Origin: Methanocalculus chunghsingensis
GTDB taxonomy: Archaea > Halobacteriota > Methanomicrobia > Methanomicrobiales > Methanocorpusculaceae
NCBI RefSeq assembly: GCF_018132105.1
Contig: NZ_JWHL01000007.1
Coordinates: forward strand, 1-64,000
Length of the DNA stretch: 64,000 bases
Direction: 5' to 3'
A program made the translations under genes and the position numbers. The notes under the pieces were generated by a model. That model searched no databases and had not been told where the DNA came from. It was given only the letters and a program-made list of their open reading frames with translations. Below are positions 8,481 through 17,103 of this stretch, piece by piece (within the stretch, counting starts at the first letter, position 1; every line of letters starts with the position of its first letter).

Positions 8481-9707
8481 GGACGCCTTTTTATTGATAG
8501 CCCTGGCAGCAGCAATGGCGGTTGAGAATGCAGCCTGAAGATTGTATCCCCCGGTATCGCCATCGATATCGAGGACCTCCCCGATGAAATAGAGGTTCTT
8601 CACCAGACGCGACTCCATCGTCTTTGGGAATATCTCATCAAGAGCGACACCACCACGGGTCACCATCGCCTCTTCAAACCCGCCAACTCTTCTGACCTGA
8701 AACGGCCATGCGGTGAGGAGCGAGACGATGGCGAGACGATCCTCCCGCCTGAGATGGGCGATGGTGCAGTCATCTGCACCCCCCGCCGTAACGATGAGCT
8801 GCTGGATGAACCGTACCGGGATCGGGTACTGAGCAAGGATCGTCCTGACAAGGCGTTTTCCGCCGGATGCCTGTCCTTCGGTGAGGAGCCTGTTGATATC
8901 GCTCTGGCTCTTCTCAGGCATGAAGGCAACCCGTAGTATGTCACCCTTCCTGATGAACCGTGACACATGAAGGATCACCGGGCCGGAGAGGCCTTCATGG
9001 GTGAGGAGGAGATCCCCGGAGACCTTCCTGATGGTCTTCCCATCCCGCTGGATTGATACGGTGATATCATCAAAGGAGATGCCTGCGAGATCAGAGAGCG
9101 GGTACTCCTCAGGATAGACCGGTGAGAGAGCAGGGCCGATCTCTTCAATCCGGTGGCCGAGTGATTCTGCGAAATGATAGCCGTCCCCGGTCGATCCCGT
9201 GGAGGGGTAGGATGCCCCACCGGTTGCGATGATGAGGATATCAGTCTCAACATCGCCGCCTTCCGTCCTGATGACAAACCGATCCCCGGTTCGGGATACC
9301 GCAGTGACCGGGGTTGCGGTACGTATTTCAACGCCCCGCTCCCGGCATGCATTGGTCAGGATGGAGAGGATATCGGCAGCCTTTCCCGATGCAGGAAAGA
9401 TCTTGTTGTTATCATCGGTGATGACCGGGCAGCCATGCTCTTCAAAGAAGGAGATGAGATCCCGGTTGGTATATCCCCGGAGGCTCGCTTTGAGAAAAGC
9501 CCCATTATCCCCGTAATGCGGGAAGAAGTCAGCTATACCACTACCATGCGTAATATTGCACCGGCCGGACCCGGTGATGAGGAGCTTGCGCCCGGGGTGA
9601 GCCTTCTTCTCAAAGACGATGATCCGCCGGCCCTCCGTTGCTATATGGATGGCTGAGAAGAGGCCTGCCGGCCCACCCCCGATGATACCGATGACCGTCT
9701 CTGCCAT
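8466..9707 (-). CDS. FAD-dependent oxidoreductase of the HI0933/BaiN family
   Basis: A 413-residue flavoprotein with an N-terminal Rossmann motif GGGPAGLFSA, the family segment RKLLITGSGRCN, and a C-terminal GGYNLQ motif, all typical of the HI0933-like (YhiN/BaiN) family. The physiological reaction of archaeal members is unknown. ATG 9707 is chosen because it overlaps the thiE stop (TGATG) and follows GGAGTG. The longer reading frame from 9743 would run into thiE. It is third in the thiM-thiE operon, a position that suggests, but does not show, a link to thiamine. Confidence 0.8.
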   Translation of the reverse strand: MAETVIGIIGGGPAGLFSAIHIATEGRRIIVFEKKAHPGRKLLITGSGRCNITHGSGIADFFPHYGDNGAFLKASLRGYTNRDLISFFEEHGCPVITDDNNKIFPASGKAADILSILTNACRERGVEIRTATPVTAVSRTGDRFVIRTEGGDVETDILIIATGGASYPSTGSTGDGYHFAESLGHRIEEIGPALSPVYPEEYPLSDLAGISFDDITVSIQRDGKTIRKVSGDLLLTHEGLSGPVILHVSRFIRKGDILRVAFMPEKSQSDINRLLTEGQASGGKRLVRTILAQYPIPVRFIQQLIVTAGGADDCTIAHLRREDRLAIVSLLTAWPFQVRRVGGFEEAMVTRGGVALDEIFPKTMESRLVKNLYFIGEVLDIDGDTGGYNLQAAFSTAIAAARAINKKASLLHI

Positions 9708-10351
9708 CAACACTCCGGATACTGGTCTCTCTTTGCCATACATATCGCCTCCCTGAGATCCGCAGCTGCCGAGGCGACATCCTCGGTTCCGAGGACGGCT
9801 GATATAACAGCAACACCATCTGCACCCGCAGCGATGACCGGGGCGACATTGCCTTTATTTATTCCCCCGATCGCCACAAGCGGAAGTGAGGAGACCGATC
9901 TGATCGATCTGAGTGTGGCAAGTCCATGTCCGTTTCCGGCATCATCCTTTGAGGTGGTCGGAAAGATCGGGCTTAAAGCGATGTAATCGGCACCGGCCGT
10001 CTCGGCCAGTACTGCTTCTTGTGGAGTTCCAACCGAGCATCCGATAATGAAGCCGGGGGGGGCTATCCGGCGTGCCTCGGCAACGGCCAGATCCTGCTGG
10101 CCGAGGTGAACACCATCTGCCATTGAGGCAAGGGCAATATCCACACGATCATTGACGATGAAAAGTGCCCCTGCATCAAGGGTGAGCGCCCTGATCCCGG
10201 ATGCCACCTGATAGAGCTGCCGAGAGGGCATCTTTTTGTCGCGGAGCTGGATCACATCCGCACCTCCCTGGAGCGCCATCCGTGCGAGATCGATGTGGGA
10301 TCTGCCGAGGCCGACCGCCTCATCAGTAACGATATAGAGATCAAATGCCAC
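9707..10351 (-). CDS. thiE: thiamine-phosphate synthase
   Basis: Joins HMP-pyrophosphate and thiazole phosphate into thiamine phosphate. The TIM-barrel chain of 214 residues shows the family motifs LYIVTDE, VIQLRDKK and GVHLGQQDL, and the C-terminal phosphate-binding GGIN. GTG 10351 is chosen: it is preceded by GGAG at 7-nt spacing and overlaps the end of thiM. Upstream in-frame ATGs (10375, 10534) would extend the protein inside thiM without homology. It overlaps the next gene by one base. Confidence 0.93.
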   Translation of the reverse strand: MAFDLYIVTDEAVGLGRSHIDLARMALQGGADVIQLRDKKMPSRQLYQVASGIRALTLDAGALFIVNDRVDIALASMADGVHLGQQDLAVAEARRIAPPGFIIGCSVGTPQEAVLAETAGADYIALSPIFPTTSKDDAGNGHGLATLRSIRSVSSLPLVAIGGINKGNVAPVIAAGADGVAVISAVLGTEDVASAAADLREAICMAKRDQYPEC

Positions 10352-11183
10352 GCCGGATCTCCACCTGTGTTCCATCTCTGAGATCCTCAGGTGAGAGGGA
10401 ATAGAGGGCATCAAAGAGTCCTGTCCGGAATGAATACGGGCCTGCAGCTCCGGGCGCAGCGATCTCACCGGCCCTGCCGAATGCTGCAAGAGCTGCAACC
10501 GCAGCCTTCGACGGGGATGAAGCAACAGCAGCAAATGCCCCGACGAGGGATGCTGCCATGCACCCCGTTCCTGAGAGGCGATCCATCATCGGATGGCCGT
10601 TTCGGATGAGGTACACCTCACCATCGCCGGTGACGACATCGATCTCTCCGGTCATGGCGACGACCGTTCCTGTCACCTCTGCGCACCGGCGGGCGACATC
10701 GACCGGATCCCCGGAACAGCCATATGAATCGACACCCCGGACAGTCCCGCCGCTTCCGGCAAGGACACCGATCTCGCCTTCATTCCCCTTCAGAATTGTC
10801 ACGTTGCACTCCCTGAGGATACGAAGTGCACTTTCGGTCCTGAGCGTCGTCGCCCCGACACCGACCGGATCGAGGATGACCGGAATCCCACGCTCATTTG
10901 CAGCCTTTCCGGCGATGATCATCACGTCAACCTGGCCAGGCCAGAGGGTTCCGATGTTCAGAACGAGTGAGGAGGCAATTCCTGCCATCTCCACAGCTTC
11001 TTCTGCGGCGCCCGCCATCACCGGAGCGGCACCGGCGGCGAGGGTGATGTTTGCGCAGTCGTTGATGGTGACGGTGTTGGTGATATGATGTACGAGAGGC
11101 CGTTCCTTACGAACCTCAGATAAAAGCTCTCCACAGTGCTGTTTCACACGTACGTATTGGTCATGAGGAGAGAAAAGTGGCAT
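10341..11183 (-). CDS. thiM: hydroxyethylthiazole kinase
   Basis: Phosphorylates 4-methyl-5-(2-hydroxyethyl)thiazole for salvage into thiamine. The 280-residue ribokinase-fold protein shows PLVHHITNTVTINDCAN, LDPVGVGAT, LKGNEGE and the catalytic GTGCMAASL near the C-terminus. It is first in a tight minus-strand operon with thiE (11-bp overlap). Start ATG 11183 lacks a clear Shine-Dalgarno site, and the in-frame GTG at 11147 is an alternative, so the first dozen residues are uncertain. No TPP-riboswitch-like structure was recognised upstream. Confidence 0.93.
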   Translation of the reverse strand: MPLFSPHDQYVRVKQHCGELLSEVRKERPLVHHITNTVTINDCANITLAAGAAPVMAGAAEEAVEMAGIASSLVLNIGTLWPGQVDVMIIAGKAANERGIPVILDPVGVGATTLRTESALRILRECNVTILKGNEGEIGVLAGSGGTVRGVDSYGCSGDPVDVARRCAEVTGTVVAMTGEIDVVTGDGEVYLIRNGHPMMDRLSGTGCMAASLVGAFAAVASSPSKAAVAALAAFGRAGEIAAPGAAGPYSFRTGLFDALYSLSPEDLRDGTQVEIRRGI

Positions 11184-11233
11184 GGAAGGGGAATCATATC
11201 CGGAGTACTCTCTCCTCAGGATAATCCGATTGG

Positions 11234-11241
11234 TTTATATA
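11234..11241 (+). promoter_or_regulatory. TATA box for the surface-protein/ABC exporter operon
   Basis: TTTATATA lies 39 bp before ATG 11280. The expected transcript start near 11264 leaves a short leader carrying GGAG at 11269-11272, which fixes the start codon of the next gene. Confidence 0.6.
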
Positions 11242-11279
11242 CATCCATGATAGTTTTCCTACTATTCCGGAGAAGTCCA

Positions 11280-12518
11280 ATGTACCACATTTCTGCTCTT
11301 CACAGCCGTGTCCTGCTGATGATCATCTTCTGTACACTCTTCATCGGGGGAGTCGGGGCAACCGGGCCGGCCGTCATCGTCACCGATCATACCGTCACCC
11401 CGGCGATCCTGATGCCGGGCGAGGAGGGGCTCATCAGGGTAACTCTCATGAATACCGCAACAACATCACAGAAGACGGATGCAACGATACTCACTGCAGT
11501 TCAGACAGTCACATCCTCGGAGAGTACAGATGTGCCATTGATCATCGAGAGCGTCTTTCTTGACGGGCGTGGCGATATTACTGTGCTGGATGGAAATGCG
11601 GCCTTCACAGGCGTCATCGGGCCAGGCCAGTCCATTGATCTCACGTTCCTGGTGAAAGCCCCGGAGAAGGAGGGGGTGTATTTTCCACGCCTGAGGGTTC
11701 GGGTGAGAGGCGGGGAGAGCACCATCTATCCCATACCGGTAAATGTCAATATGCCGATCTCCCATATCAAAATCCCCGATATCCAGGTATCACAGCCGGA
11801 TCTCCCGTTTGTACAGCCGGGAGAGACATTCGAGACAAAAATTACCATAGAAAATATCGGACAGAGTCCGGCCCATGATATTATCATCTCCATCGGGAAT
11901 GGTGAGACGATGATCGCTCCGATCGGAGCAAGGGCATCCTCTTCCTCCATACTCTCACCAGGAAACGATCTGATCATACCGCTTATATTTCGTGTCAGCA
12001 GGGAGATCGAACCCGGAATCTACTCGCTTCCGGTTATTATCCGGTATCACCGGGCCGATGGAACGCTCCTCCAGGAGACGGCGTCATATTCGGTTGATGT
12101 ACGGGGATCTTCAGCAGTTGCCATCTCCTCGGTAAGGACCGAACCCATCAGTTTCACCTCAGGAGAGCAGTTCGATCTCATCATCAGGCTTGAAAACACC
12201 GGGACGGGGAAAGCCACCAGCGTCTCGGCAGATATTGATATCCCGATGAGCGGGAGCCGTGAAGCCTTCATCGGAACGATCCGCCCGGGAAATGATGCAC
12301 CAGCCGTCTTCCGCCTGACTGCTGGTGAGAGCGGAGATATCCCCTATACGCTCACCGTCCGGTTTTCTGATGATTATGGTGAGCATGAGAGCAGGGAAGA
12401 GCTCATTCAGGTGGTACAGAGTAAAGGATTTGCTCTTCCCATCGCTGCTGCTATTCTTATACTGATCATCATCGCAGCATCCGGATATTATCTCCTCAGA
12501 AAGAGGAGAACGGAGTGA
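11280..12518 (+). CDS. membrane-anchored surface protein with repeated Ig/CARDB-like domains (COG1361 type)
   Basis: A 412-residue exported protein. It has an N-terminal signal segment (hydrophobic LLMIIFCTLFIGG), about three beta-sandwich repeats of roughly 100 residues with NTATT/NIGQSPAHD/NTGTGKATS-type turns, a single C-terminal transmembrane helix (FALPIAAAILILII) and a basic KRRTE tail. The repeats resemble the CARDB/COG1361 'S-layer-like' proteins that accompany MacB-type transporters in methanogens. GGAG lies 7 nt before ATG 11280. The longer frame from 11136 overlaps the divergent thiM gene and is rejected. It precedes an ABC permease and ATPase and is probably the extracytoplasmic partner of that exporter. 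Confidence 0.75.
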   Translation: MYHISALHSRVLLMIIFCTLFIGGVGATGPAVIVTDHTVTPAILMPGEEGLIRVTLMNTATTSQKTDATILTAVQTVTSSESTDVPLIIESVFLDGRGDITVLDGNAAFTGVIGPGQSIDLTFLVKAPEKEGVYFPRLRVRVRGGESTIYPIPVNVNMPISHIKIPDIQVSQPDLPFVQPGETFETKITIENIGQSPAHDIIISIGNGETMIAPIGARASSSSILSPGNDLIIPLIFRVSREIEPGIYSLPVIIRYHRADGTLLQETASYSVDVRGSSAVAISSVRTEPISFTSGEQFDLIIRLENTGTGKATSVSADIDIPMSGSREAFIGTIRPGNDAPAVFRLTAGESGDIPYTLTVRFSDDYGEHESREELIQVVQSKGFALPIAAAILILIIIAASGYYLLRKRRTE

Positions 12519-12524
12519 CCAGGC

Positions 12525-13727
12525 GTGTACTCATGGATACGGGTCTCACTTTTCCTTGCCTGGCGTGCCATCAGGCGGGGAGGGAAAGTGGGAACACTAC
12601 TGAACATCCTCATCATCGCGATGGTCTTTACGAATATGATCCTCCTCTCCGCCATTATGACCGGAGCGGTCAACCTCTTTCATGAGCAGACGATCGATTA
12701 TGTCACCTCCGACATCATCATCAAGCCGGGTGAGGATGAGAGGACGATCTTCCAGACCAATGATCTCCTTGAGAAAGTCAACCGGGTGCCGGGGGTGAGC
12801 CGGGCATCGGCACGCTATGCCCTTGGGGCGACTCTGAATCATAAGAGTGAGTCGGTAAGCATCCCGATAACCGCCTTCAATCCCCGGGACGAGGTGAAGG
12901 TGACAAAGATCCACCAGGAGATCATTGAAGGGGATTTTCTCTCACCTGGCGATGACGGAATCCTCCTTGGCTTCTTCGTTGCAGGATATGAGGATCAGAG
13001 TATGGATTTCTTCGAGTCACTCGGGGGTGTCAGGGTCGGTGACCCGGTTGAGGTGATGTATGCTAACGGGTATCAGAAGGAATACCGTGTCAAAGGACTC
13101 TTCTCAACGAAGTCATATCAGGCAGATTATATGGCGTTTATCTCATGGGAGGAGATGGATACTGTCCTTGGCAGAGAGAATACCGAGTCCACCCAGATAC
13201 TTGTCAGGGTCATTCCAGGAGAAGATCCTGCCACCGTGAAGACCCGGCTTCTTGAATTCGGGGTGCAGGAGCGGGTCGAGACCTGGGAGGAGGCTATCAC
13301 CAAGGTTGTTGCTGATTCTCTTGAGACATTTGCGATCATCAATAGAATCTCGGTTGCCGTGAGCCTCATCATTGCAGTTGTGGTGATCGGGATCGTTTTT
13401 ACGATCAAGACGATCAATCAGCAGAGGCAGATCGGGGTTCTCAAGGCAATAGGAATCGATCAGAACGCGATCATCGGGAGTTATGTTGCACAGGTCCTCT
13501 TCATCTGGATCTTTGGAACGATACTCGGGATGATCCTGCTGAACCTGATTATGATCTACTTCACCGCACATCCCCTGGAGTTCCCTGACGGGGATGTCAT
13601 CCCGGCATTTGAACTGATAACAATGCTTGAAAATGCAGGGATGCTCGCAGTCGCATCAGCGATTGCCGGGTACGTTCCTGCATGGAGAATTGTCCGTGAG
13701 AATACGCTGACATCAATGAGGGGATGA
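12525..13727 (+). CDS. ABC transporter permease, MacB/FtsX type
   Basis: A 400-residue membrane protein with the MacB/LolC layout: one N-terminal helix (residues about 25-45), a large external domain of about 220 residues, then three C-terminal helices ending with the FtsX-type VPAWRIVRENTLTSMRG. KTINQQRQIGVLKAIG is the coupling-helix motif. The GTG start 12525 has GGAG 9 nt upstream and lies 6 bp after the surface-protein stop. The stop overlaps the ATPase start (ATGA). Such transporters drive periplasmic or cell-surface mechanochemistry, or lipid/peptide export. The substrate is unknown. Confidence 0.88.
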   Translation: MYSWIRVSLFLAWRAIRRGGKVGTLLNILIIAMVFTNMILLSAIMTGAVNLFHEQTIDYVTSDIIIKPGEDERTIFQTNDLLEKVNRVPGVSRASARYALGATLNHKSESVSIPITAFNPRDEVKVTKIHQEIIEGDFLSPGDDGILLGFFVAGYEDQSMDFFESLGGVRVGDPVEVMYANGYQKEYRVKGLFSTKSYQADYMAFISWEEMDTVLGRENTESTQILVRVIPGEDPATVKTRLLEFGVQERVETWEEAITKVVADSLETFAIINRISVAVSLIIAVVVIGIVFTIKTINQQRQIGVLKAIGIDQNAIIGSYVAQVLFIWIFGTILGMILLNLIMIYFTAHPLEFPDGDVIPAFELITMLENAGMLAVASAIAGYVPAWRIVRENTLTSMRG

Positions 13728-14398
13728 CGATGATCACCACAACCGACCTGTATAAAACATATCAGATGGGAAATGTCGCAGTCCATGCCCTCAATGGTGT
13801 GAGTGTCTCCATCAAAGAGGGGGAATTTGTCGGGATCAGCGGAGCCTCCGGGAGTGGGAAATCAACACTCCTCCATATGATCGGTCTCCTCGACCGCCCG
13901 ACGAGCGGGGGCATTTCCATCTCCGGCCTGGATGTCATCGCCCTCTCCGATCAGGAGAAGACGATATTCCGGCTTGAACGCCTCGGCTTTGTCTTCCAGG
14001 AGTATGCCCTCGTCCATGAGCTGGATGCTTTTGAGAATATCGCACTCCCGATGATGGCACGTGGCGAAACCGATGAGCGGATTTCGGATCGGGTGAGCGA
14101 GATGCTTGCGTCAGTCGGCCTTCAGGAGAGGGGGAAGCACCTCCCAAAGGAGCTCTCAGGCGGCGAACAGCAGCGTGTCGCGATCGCACGGGCACTTGTC
14201 AATGATCCGGATATCCTGCTGGCCGATGAGCCGTGCGCAAATCTGGACTCAACGAACTCGAAGGCTGTCCTCGACCTCATCAGGGAGATCAATCAGGAGA
14301 GCAACCAGACGGTGCTGATGATATCCCATGAAGACTGGCACCAGCAGTACTTTGACCGCGTGATCCGGCTGAAGGATGGGGAGGTAGTGGAGGAGTAA
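13724..14398 (+). CDS. ABC transporter ATP-binding protein, MacB/LolD type
   Basis: A 224-residue ATPase powering the preceding permease. Walker A GASGSGKST is at residues 40-48, with a Q-loop, the signature LSGGEQQRVAIARAL, Walker B ILLADEP and the H-switch (ISHED). Length and sequence match the LolD/MacB N-terminal class. ATG 13724 overlaps the permease stop by 4 bp, and ATG 13730 is an alternative start. It is the last gene of a three-gene operon (surface protein, permease, ATPase). Confidence 0.92.
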   Translation: MTMITTTDLYKTYQMGNVAVHALNGVSVSIKEGEFVGISGASGSGKSTLLHMIGLLDRPTSGGISISGLDVIALSDQEKTIFRLERLGFVFQEYALVHELDAFENIALPMMARGETDERISDRVSEMLASVGLQERGKHLPKELSGGEQQRVAIARALVNDPDILLADEPCANLDSTNSKAVLDLIREINQESNQTVLMISHEDWHQQYFDRVIRLKDGEVVEE

Positions 14399-14481
14399 TA
14401 AGGGAGCGGTTTTTCGTAATGATCAAGGAAAGGGTAGGATAATAGAGAGAAAAATAGATGGATCAATGATGATCCCGCGTA

Positions 14482-14554
14482 CGCCGCCAACAGGACTCGA
14501 ACCTGTGACATGCTGGTTAACAGCCAGCCACTCTACCAACTGAGTTATGGCGGC
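14482..14554 (-). tRNA. tRNA-Asn (anticodon GTT)
   Basis: A 73-nt cloverleaf reads on the minus strand. The acceptor stem GCCGCCA/TGGCGGC is perfect, the D stem ACTC/GAGT, the anticodon stem GCTGG/CCAGC around loop CTGTTAA (anticodon GTT), and the T arm ACAGG-TTCGAGT-CCTGT. The discriminator is G and CCA is not encoded. There is no intron. A T-rich stretch follows the gene. Confidence 0.97.
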
Positions 14555-14589
14555 ACAGAGTTGCCTAAAATAATTGCCTCTCAAGACAT

Positions 14590-14889
14590 TTAAACATTCC
14601 CAATACCATCCCGCTTCATCGCCTCAAGCGTGCCAATCAGCAGATCCAGTTCTTCTGAGAGGTTGGCAAGCATCTGCTTCGCCTGCGGGGTCGCATACGC
14701 CCCAAGGGGGGAGGCGCGGATATACCCCATCTGTTCAAGGACACGAAGTGAGTACCGCACCCGGTGCTGGGGCTCTCCGAGGACCTCGGAGAGCTTGATG
14801 ATCCCGATCGGCTCATGTGCCACCACAGCACGGGCAACCATCAGATGCCGCCGGATCAGGTCAATCTCATCACCGATCTTCTCAAGCAC
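14590..14889 (-). CDS. small winged-helix-like DNA-binding protein
   Basis: Ninety-nine residues with a predicted helix-turn-helix: IIKLSEVLGEPQHRVRYSLRVLEQMGYIRASPLGAYAT reads as helix, recognition helix and wing. A C-terminal helix (LSEELDLLIGTLEAMK) could dimerise. The start GTG 14889 follows GGTGAT. It is 24 bp downstream of the small membrane-protein gene on the same strand. It is probably a transcriptional regulator of a type common in methanogens; its target is unknown. Confidence 0.6.
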   Translation of the reverse strand: MLEKIGDEIDLIRRHLMVARAVVAHEPIGIIKLSEVLGEPQHRVRYSLRVLEQMGYIRASPLGAYATPQAKQMLANLSEELDLLIGTLEAMKRDGIGNV

Positions 14890-14913
14890 CCGGCATCACC
14901 CCCATATACCCCT

Positions 14914-15156
14914 TTATCCGGACTTGCCATGAATATCCAGCCACTTCTTTGTTTCAATATAATTCTTCCGTGTCAGAACGCCAGTGACCACCGCGATGAT
15001 AACAAGAGCGGCAACAACAGGTATCCTGAGCATATATTCCGGTGGAATAAGGAAGAAAATAACAACAGCTGCTGCAATAGAGAAGATGAGGACATTAAGC
15101 ATCATAACCAGCTTAATGTACTTAAACTTGAAGAGTTCCCTGGCCGACTCATCCAT
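14914..15156 (-). CDS. small two-helix membrane protein, function unknown
   Basis: Eighty residues with two hydrophobic helices (LVMMLNVLIFSIAAAVVIFFLI and IPVVAALVIIAVVTGVL) joined by a short loop, and charged ends; both termini probably face the cytoplasm. I do not recognise the family. It is cotranscribed with the downstream winged-helix protein, a pairing that hints at a membrane-associated regulatory unit. Confidence 0.55.
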   Translation of the reverse strand: MDESARELFKFKYIKLVMMLNVLIFSIAAAVVIFFLIPPEYMLRIPVVAALVIIAVVTGVLTRKNYIETKKWLDIHGKSG

Positions 15157-15289
15157 AGATACCTATATGCCCTGCCAATAGATAGCATGCACGATCATAG
15201 GGGGCCAGTCCAGCCGATGGTTTCTGAGGACCCCCATGGAAGACCAGAAATGATATAGGCTCTCATAATTCGAACATCAATAAAAGATA

Positions 15290-15299
15290 TAATTATATT
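15290..15299 (+). promoter_or_regulatory. TATA box for the lipoprotein gene
   Basis: AATTATATTT lies about 30-38 bp before ATG 15328, in an AT-rich part of the 171-bp divergent intergenic region. The rest of that region shows no gene. Confidence 0.45.
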
Positions 15300-15327
15300 T
15301 GATCACTTCACACTCTACTGTTGAACA

Positions 15328-15927
15328 ATGCAGGCGAGTCGTTTCTTCTGGCTGATGACAGGGATAACCCTCGTCCTCCTTTTTTTTCTGATTACTTCGG
15401 GATGTGTTGAAAACAGTGGCCTTGATTCTGAATGGGACGAAGTCCGTGCATCCAAGGAATCGCACCGGAGCAGCCTGAATAATTATCTCCTCGTCTATAC
15501 GATCGGAATCGATCTCTGGAATATCGAGCTCGACTCTGACACCCCGAATACCCGAATCCTCAGAACCCAGATTATGCGTGAAGAGACCTTCCTCATGGAT
15601 GTTGCCGGAAAACACCTCCTCCTCTCATCTGATGTCACCCTGTTTTCTGAGGCCGCAAACAGCCTTGATGGAAGAGACGGAGAGGCAGCAACTGCAATCG
15701 CCTGGGATCTCCGTCTGTATGATCAGGAGATGTGGAATGCCCAGAACGCATTCATCGGCCGCCTCTCTTCCCTGACCCGGTATATCGAGGAGGTCGAGGC
15801 AGGCAGGGGGGAGAGCAGGGAGGCGATCGCATACCTTGAGAGCGGAAACACCCTCTCACAAGATGCAGCCTCCGCAATCAGCAGGGCAGATGCTGCATTC
15901 GCCCGGGCAGAAGCACACCACACCTGA
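15328..15927 (+). CDS. predicted lipoprotein, function unknown
   Basis: A 199-residue secreted protein. The signal peptide ends in the lipobox ITSGC, so Cys26 would be lipidated and the protein anchored outside the membrane. The mature part is acidic and predicted mostly helical (for example the AIAYLESG and DAASAISRADAAFARAEA segments), without recognisable catalytic motifs. It may be a helical-bundle sensor or binding domain. It stands alone, 45 bp upstream of the M24 peptidase. Confidence 0.6.
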   Translation: MQASRFFWLMTGITLVLLFFLITSGCVENSGLDSEWDEVRASKESHRSSLNNYLLVYTIGIDLWNIELDSDTPNTRILRTQIMREETFLMDVAGKHLLLSSDVTLFSEAANSLDGRDGEAATAIAWDLRLYDQEMWNAQNAFIGRLSSLTRYIEEVEAGRGESREAIAYLESGNTLSQDAASAISRADAAFARAEAHHT

Positions 15928-15972
15928 TCCCTTTTCCGAAGATACATCACCTCCCGTATCAAATAATAAAGA

Positions 15973-17103
15973 ATGGATGCACTCGATGATGCCCTGCAGA
16001 AGGCCGGAGCAGAGGCGTTCGTCGCCTATGGCACCTCGGAGGATGCCACGCTCAGATACCTCACCTCTTTTCGGACGAGCGATCCGATCATCTATCTGAA
16101 GCGAATTGGGGAGCAGGGTACAATTATTGTTCCTGCCATGGAGGTACACAGGGCAGGTATTGAGTCCCCCTGCTCCGTGATGAGCAGGGCTGATGCAGGA
16201 TTCTTCACCATTCTGAAGGAAGAGCCTGATCCTCTGAAAGCGACCGCTAGGGTTATTGCAGATCTTGCTGATGGTGATATTCTGCTCCCTCCGGAATTTC
16301 CATTCGGGCTTGCAATGGAGATTATGTCTCTCAGGCCCGTATCAGTTGAAAAGGATGCACTTACGACACTCCGGGCAGTCAAGAGCAGGCAGGAGATGGA
16401 CCAGATCAGGCGGGTCCAGCATGCTACCGAAGATGCGATGAACAGAGCAATCTCAATGATTCAGAGATCAGAGCCGGTCCATGATCATCTGGTAACGCCG
16501 GAGGGGGAGGCTCTCACATCAGAGATGGTCAGATATGAAATTCACTCAGCACTACTCAGGCATGGCTGCCGTGGAATGGATACAATCGTCGCCTCGGGAG
16601 AGGAGACAGCTGATGTCCATCTGCGAGGGAGCGGGCCAATAACCGCGGATGCACCTATCATCATTGATATCTTTCCCCAGGACGAAGAGACAGGGTACTT
16701 TGCTGATATGACACGGACCGTTGTCCGGGGCGAAGCCGCCCCCGAGATACGGGAGATGCATGCAACAGTCTCAGATGCCCAGATCCTCGCCTTCTCTCTC
16801 ATTCGTGACGGAGCAGACGGATCAGCCATCTATCAGGCGGTCGCCTCCCACTTCCGTGATGCAGGATATGAGACGGAACCAAACGGGTTTGTCCATAGCC
16901 TCGGACATGGCGTCGGTCTTGAGGTGCATGAATCTCCTGGCCTGAATATGCGTGGCAGCCCGCTTGTGGCCGGCAACATCATCACAATCGAGCCGGGATT
17001 ATATTACCCCGGAATCGGCGGGGTCCGTATCGAGGATCTGGGAGCAGTCACAAAGGATGGATTTGACCGTTTTACGAATTTTCCGGAGATCTTTTGCATA
17101 TGA
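15973..17103 (+). CDS. M24-family metallopeptidase (Xaa-Pro aminopeptidase-like)
   Basis: A 376-residue protein with an N-terminal creatinase-like domain (1-120) and a C-terminal pita-bread domain. The five metal ligands are visible: two Asp in DIFPQDEETGYFADMTR, His in HSLGHGVGLEVHE, and Glu in TIEPG and RIEDLG. It is therefore probably an active dinuclear metallopeptidase acting on Xaa-Pro peptides. Its stop overlaps the start of the methionine aminopeptidase gene (ATGA), so the two are translationally coupled peptide-processing enzymes. Confidence 0.88.
   Translation: MDALDDALQKAGAEAFVAYGTSEDATLRYLTSFRTSDPIIYLKRIGEQGTIIVPAMEVHRAGIESPCSVMSRADAGFFTILKEEPDPLKATARVIADLADGDILLPPEFPFGLAMEIMSLRPVSVEKDALTTLRAVKSRQEMDQIRRVQHATEDAMNRAISMIQRSEPVHDHLVTPEGEALTSEMVRYEIHSALLRHGCRGMDTIVASGEETADVHLRGSGPITADAPIIIDIFPQDEETGYFADMTRTVVRGEAAPEIREMHATVSDAQILAFSLIRDGADGSAIYQAVASHFRDAGYETEPNGFVHSLGHGVGLEVHESPGLNMRGSPLVAGNIITIEPGLYYPGIGGVRIEDLGAVTKDGFDRFTNFPEIFCI

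Noticed and set aside
10341-11280. A TPP riboswitch before the thiM-thiE operon.
   Set aside because: Only about 96 bp separate thiM from the divergent gene and no THI-box-like conserved core was found.
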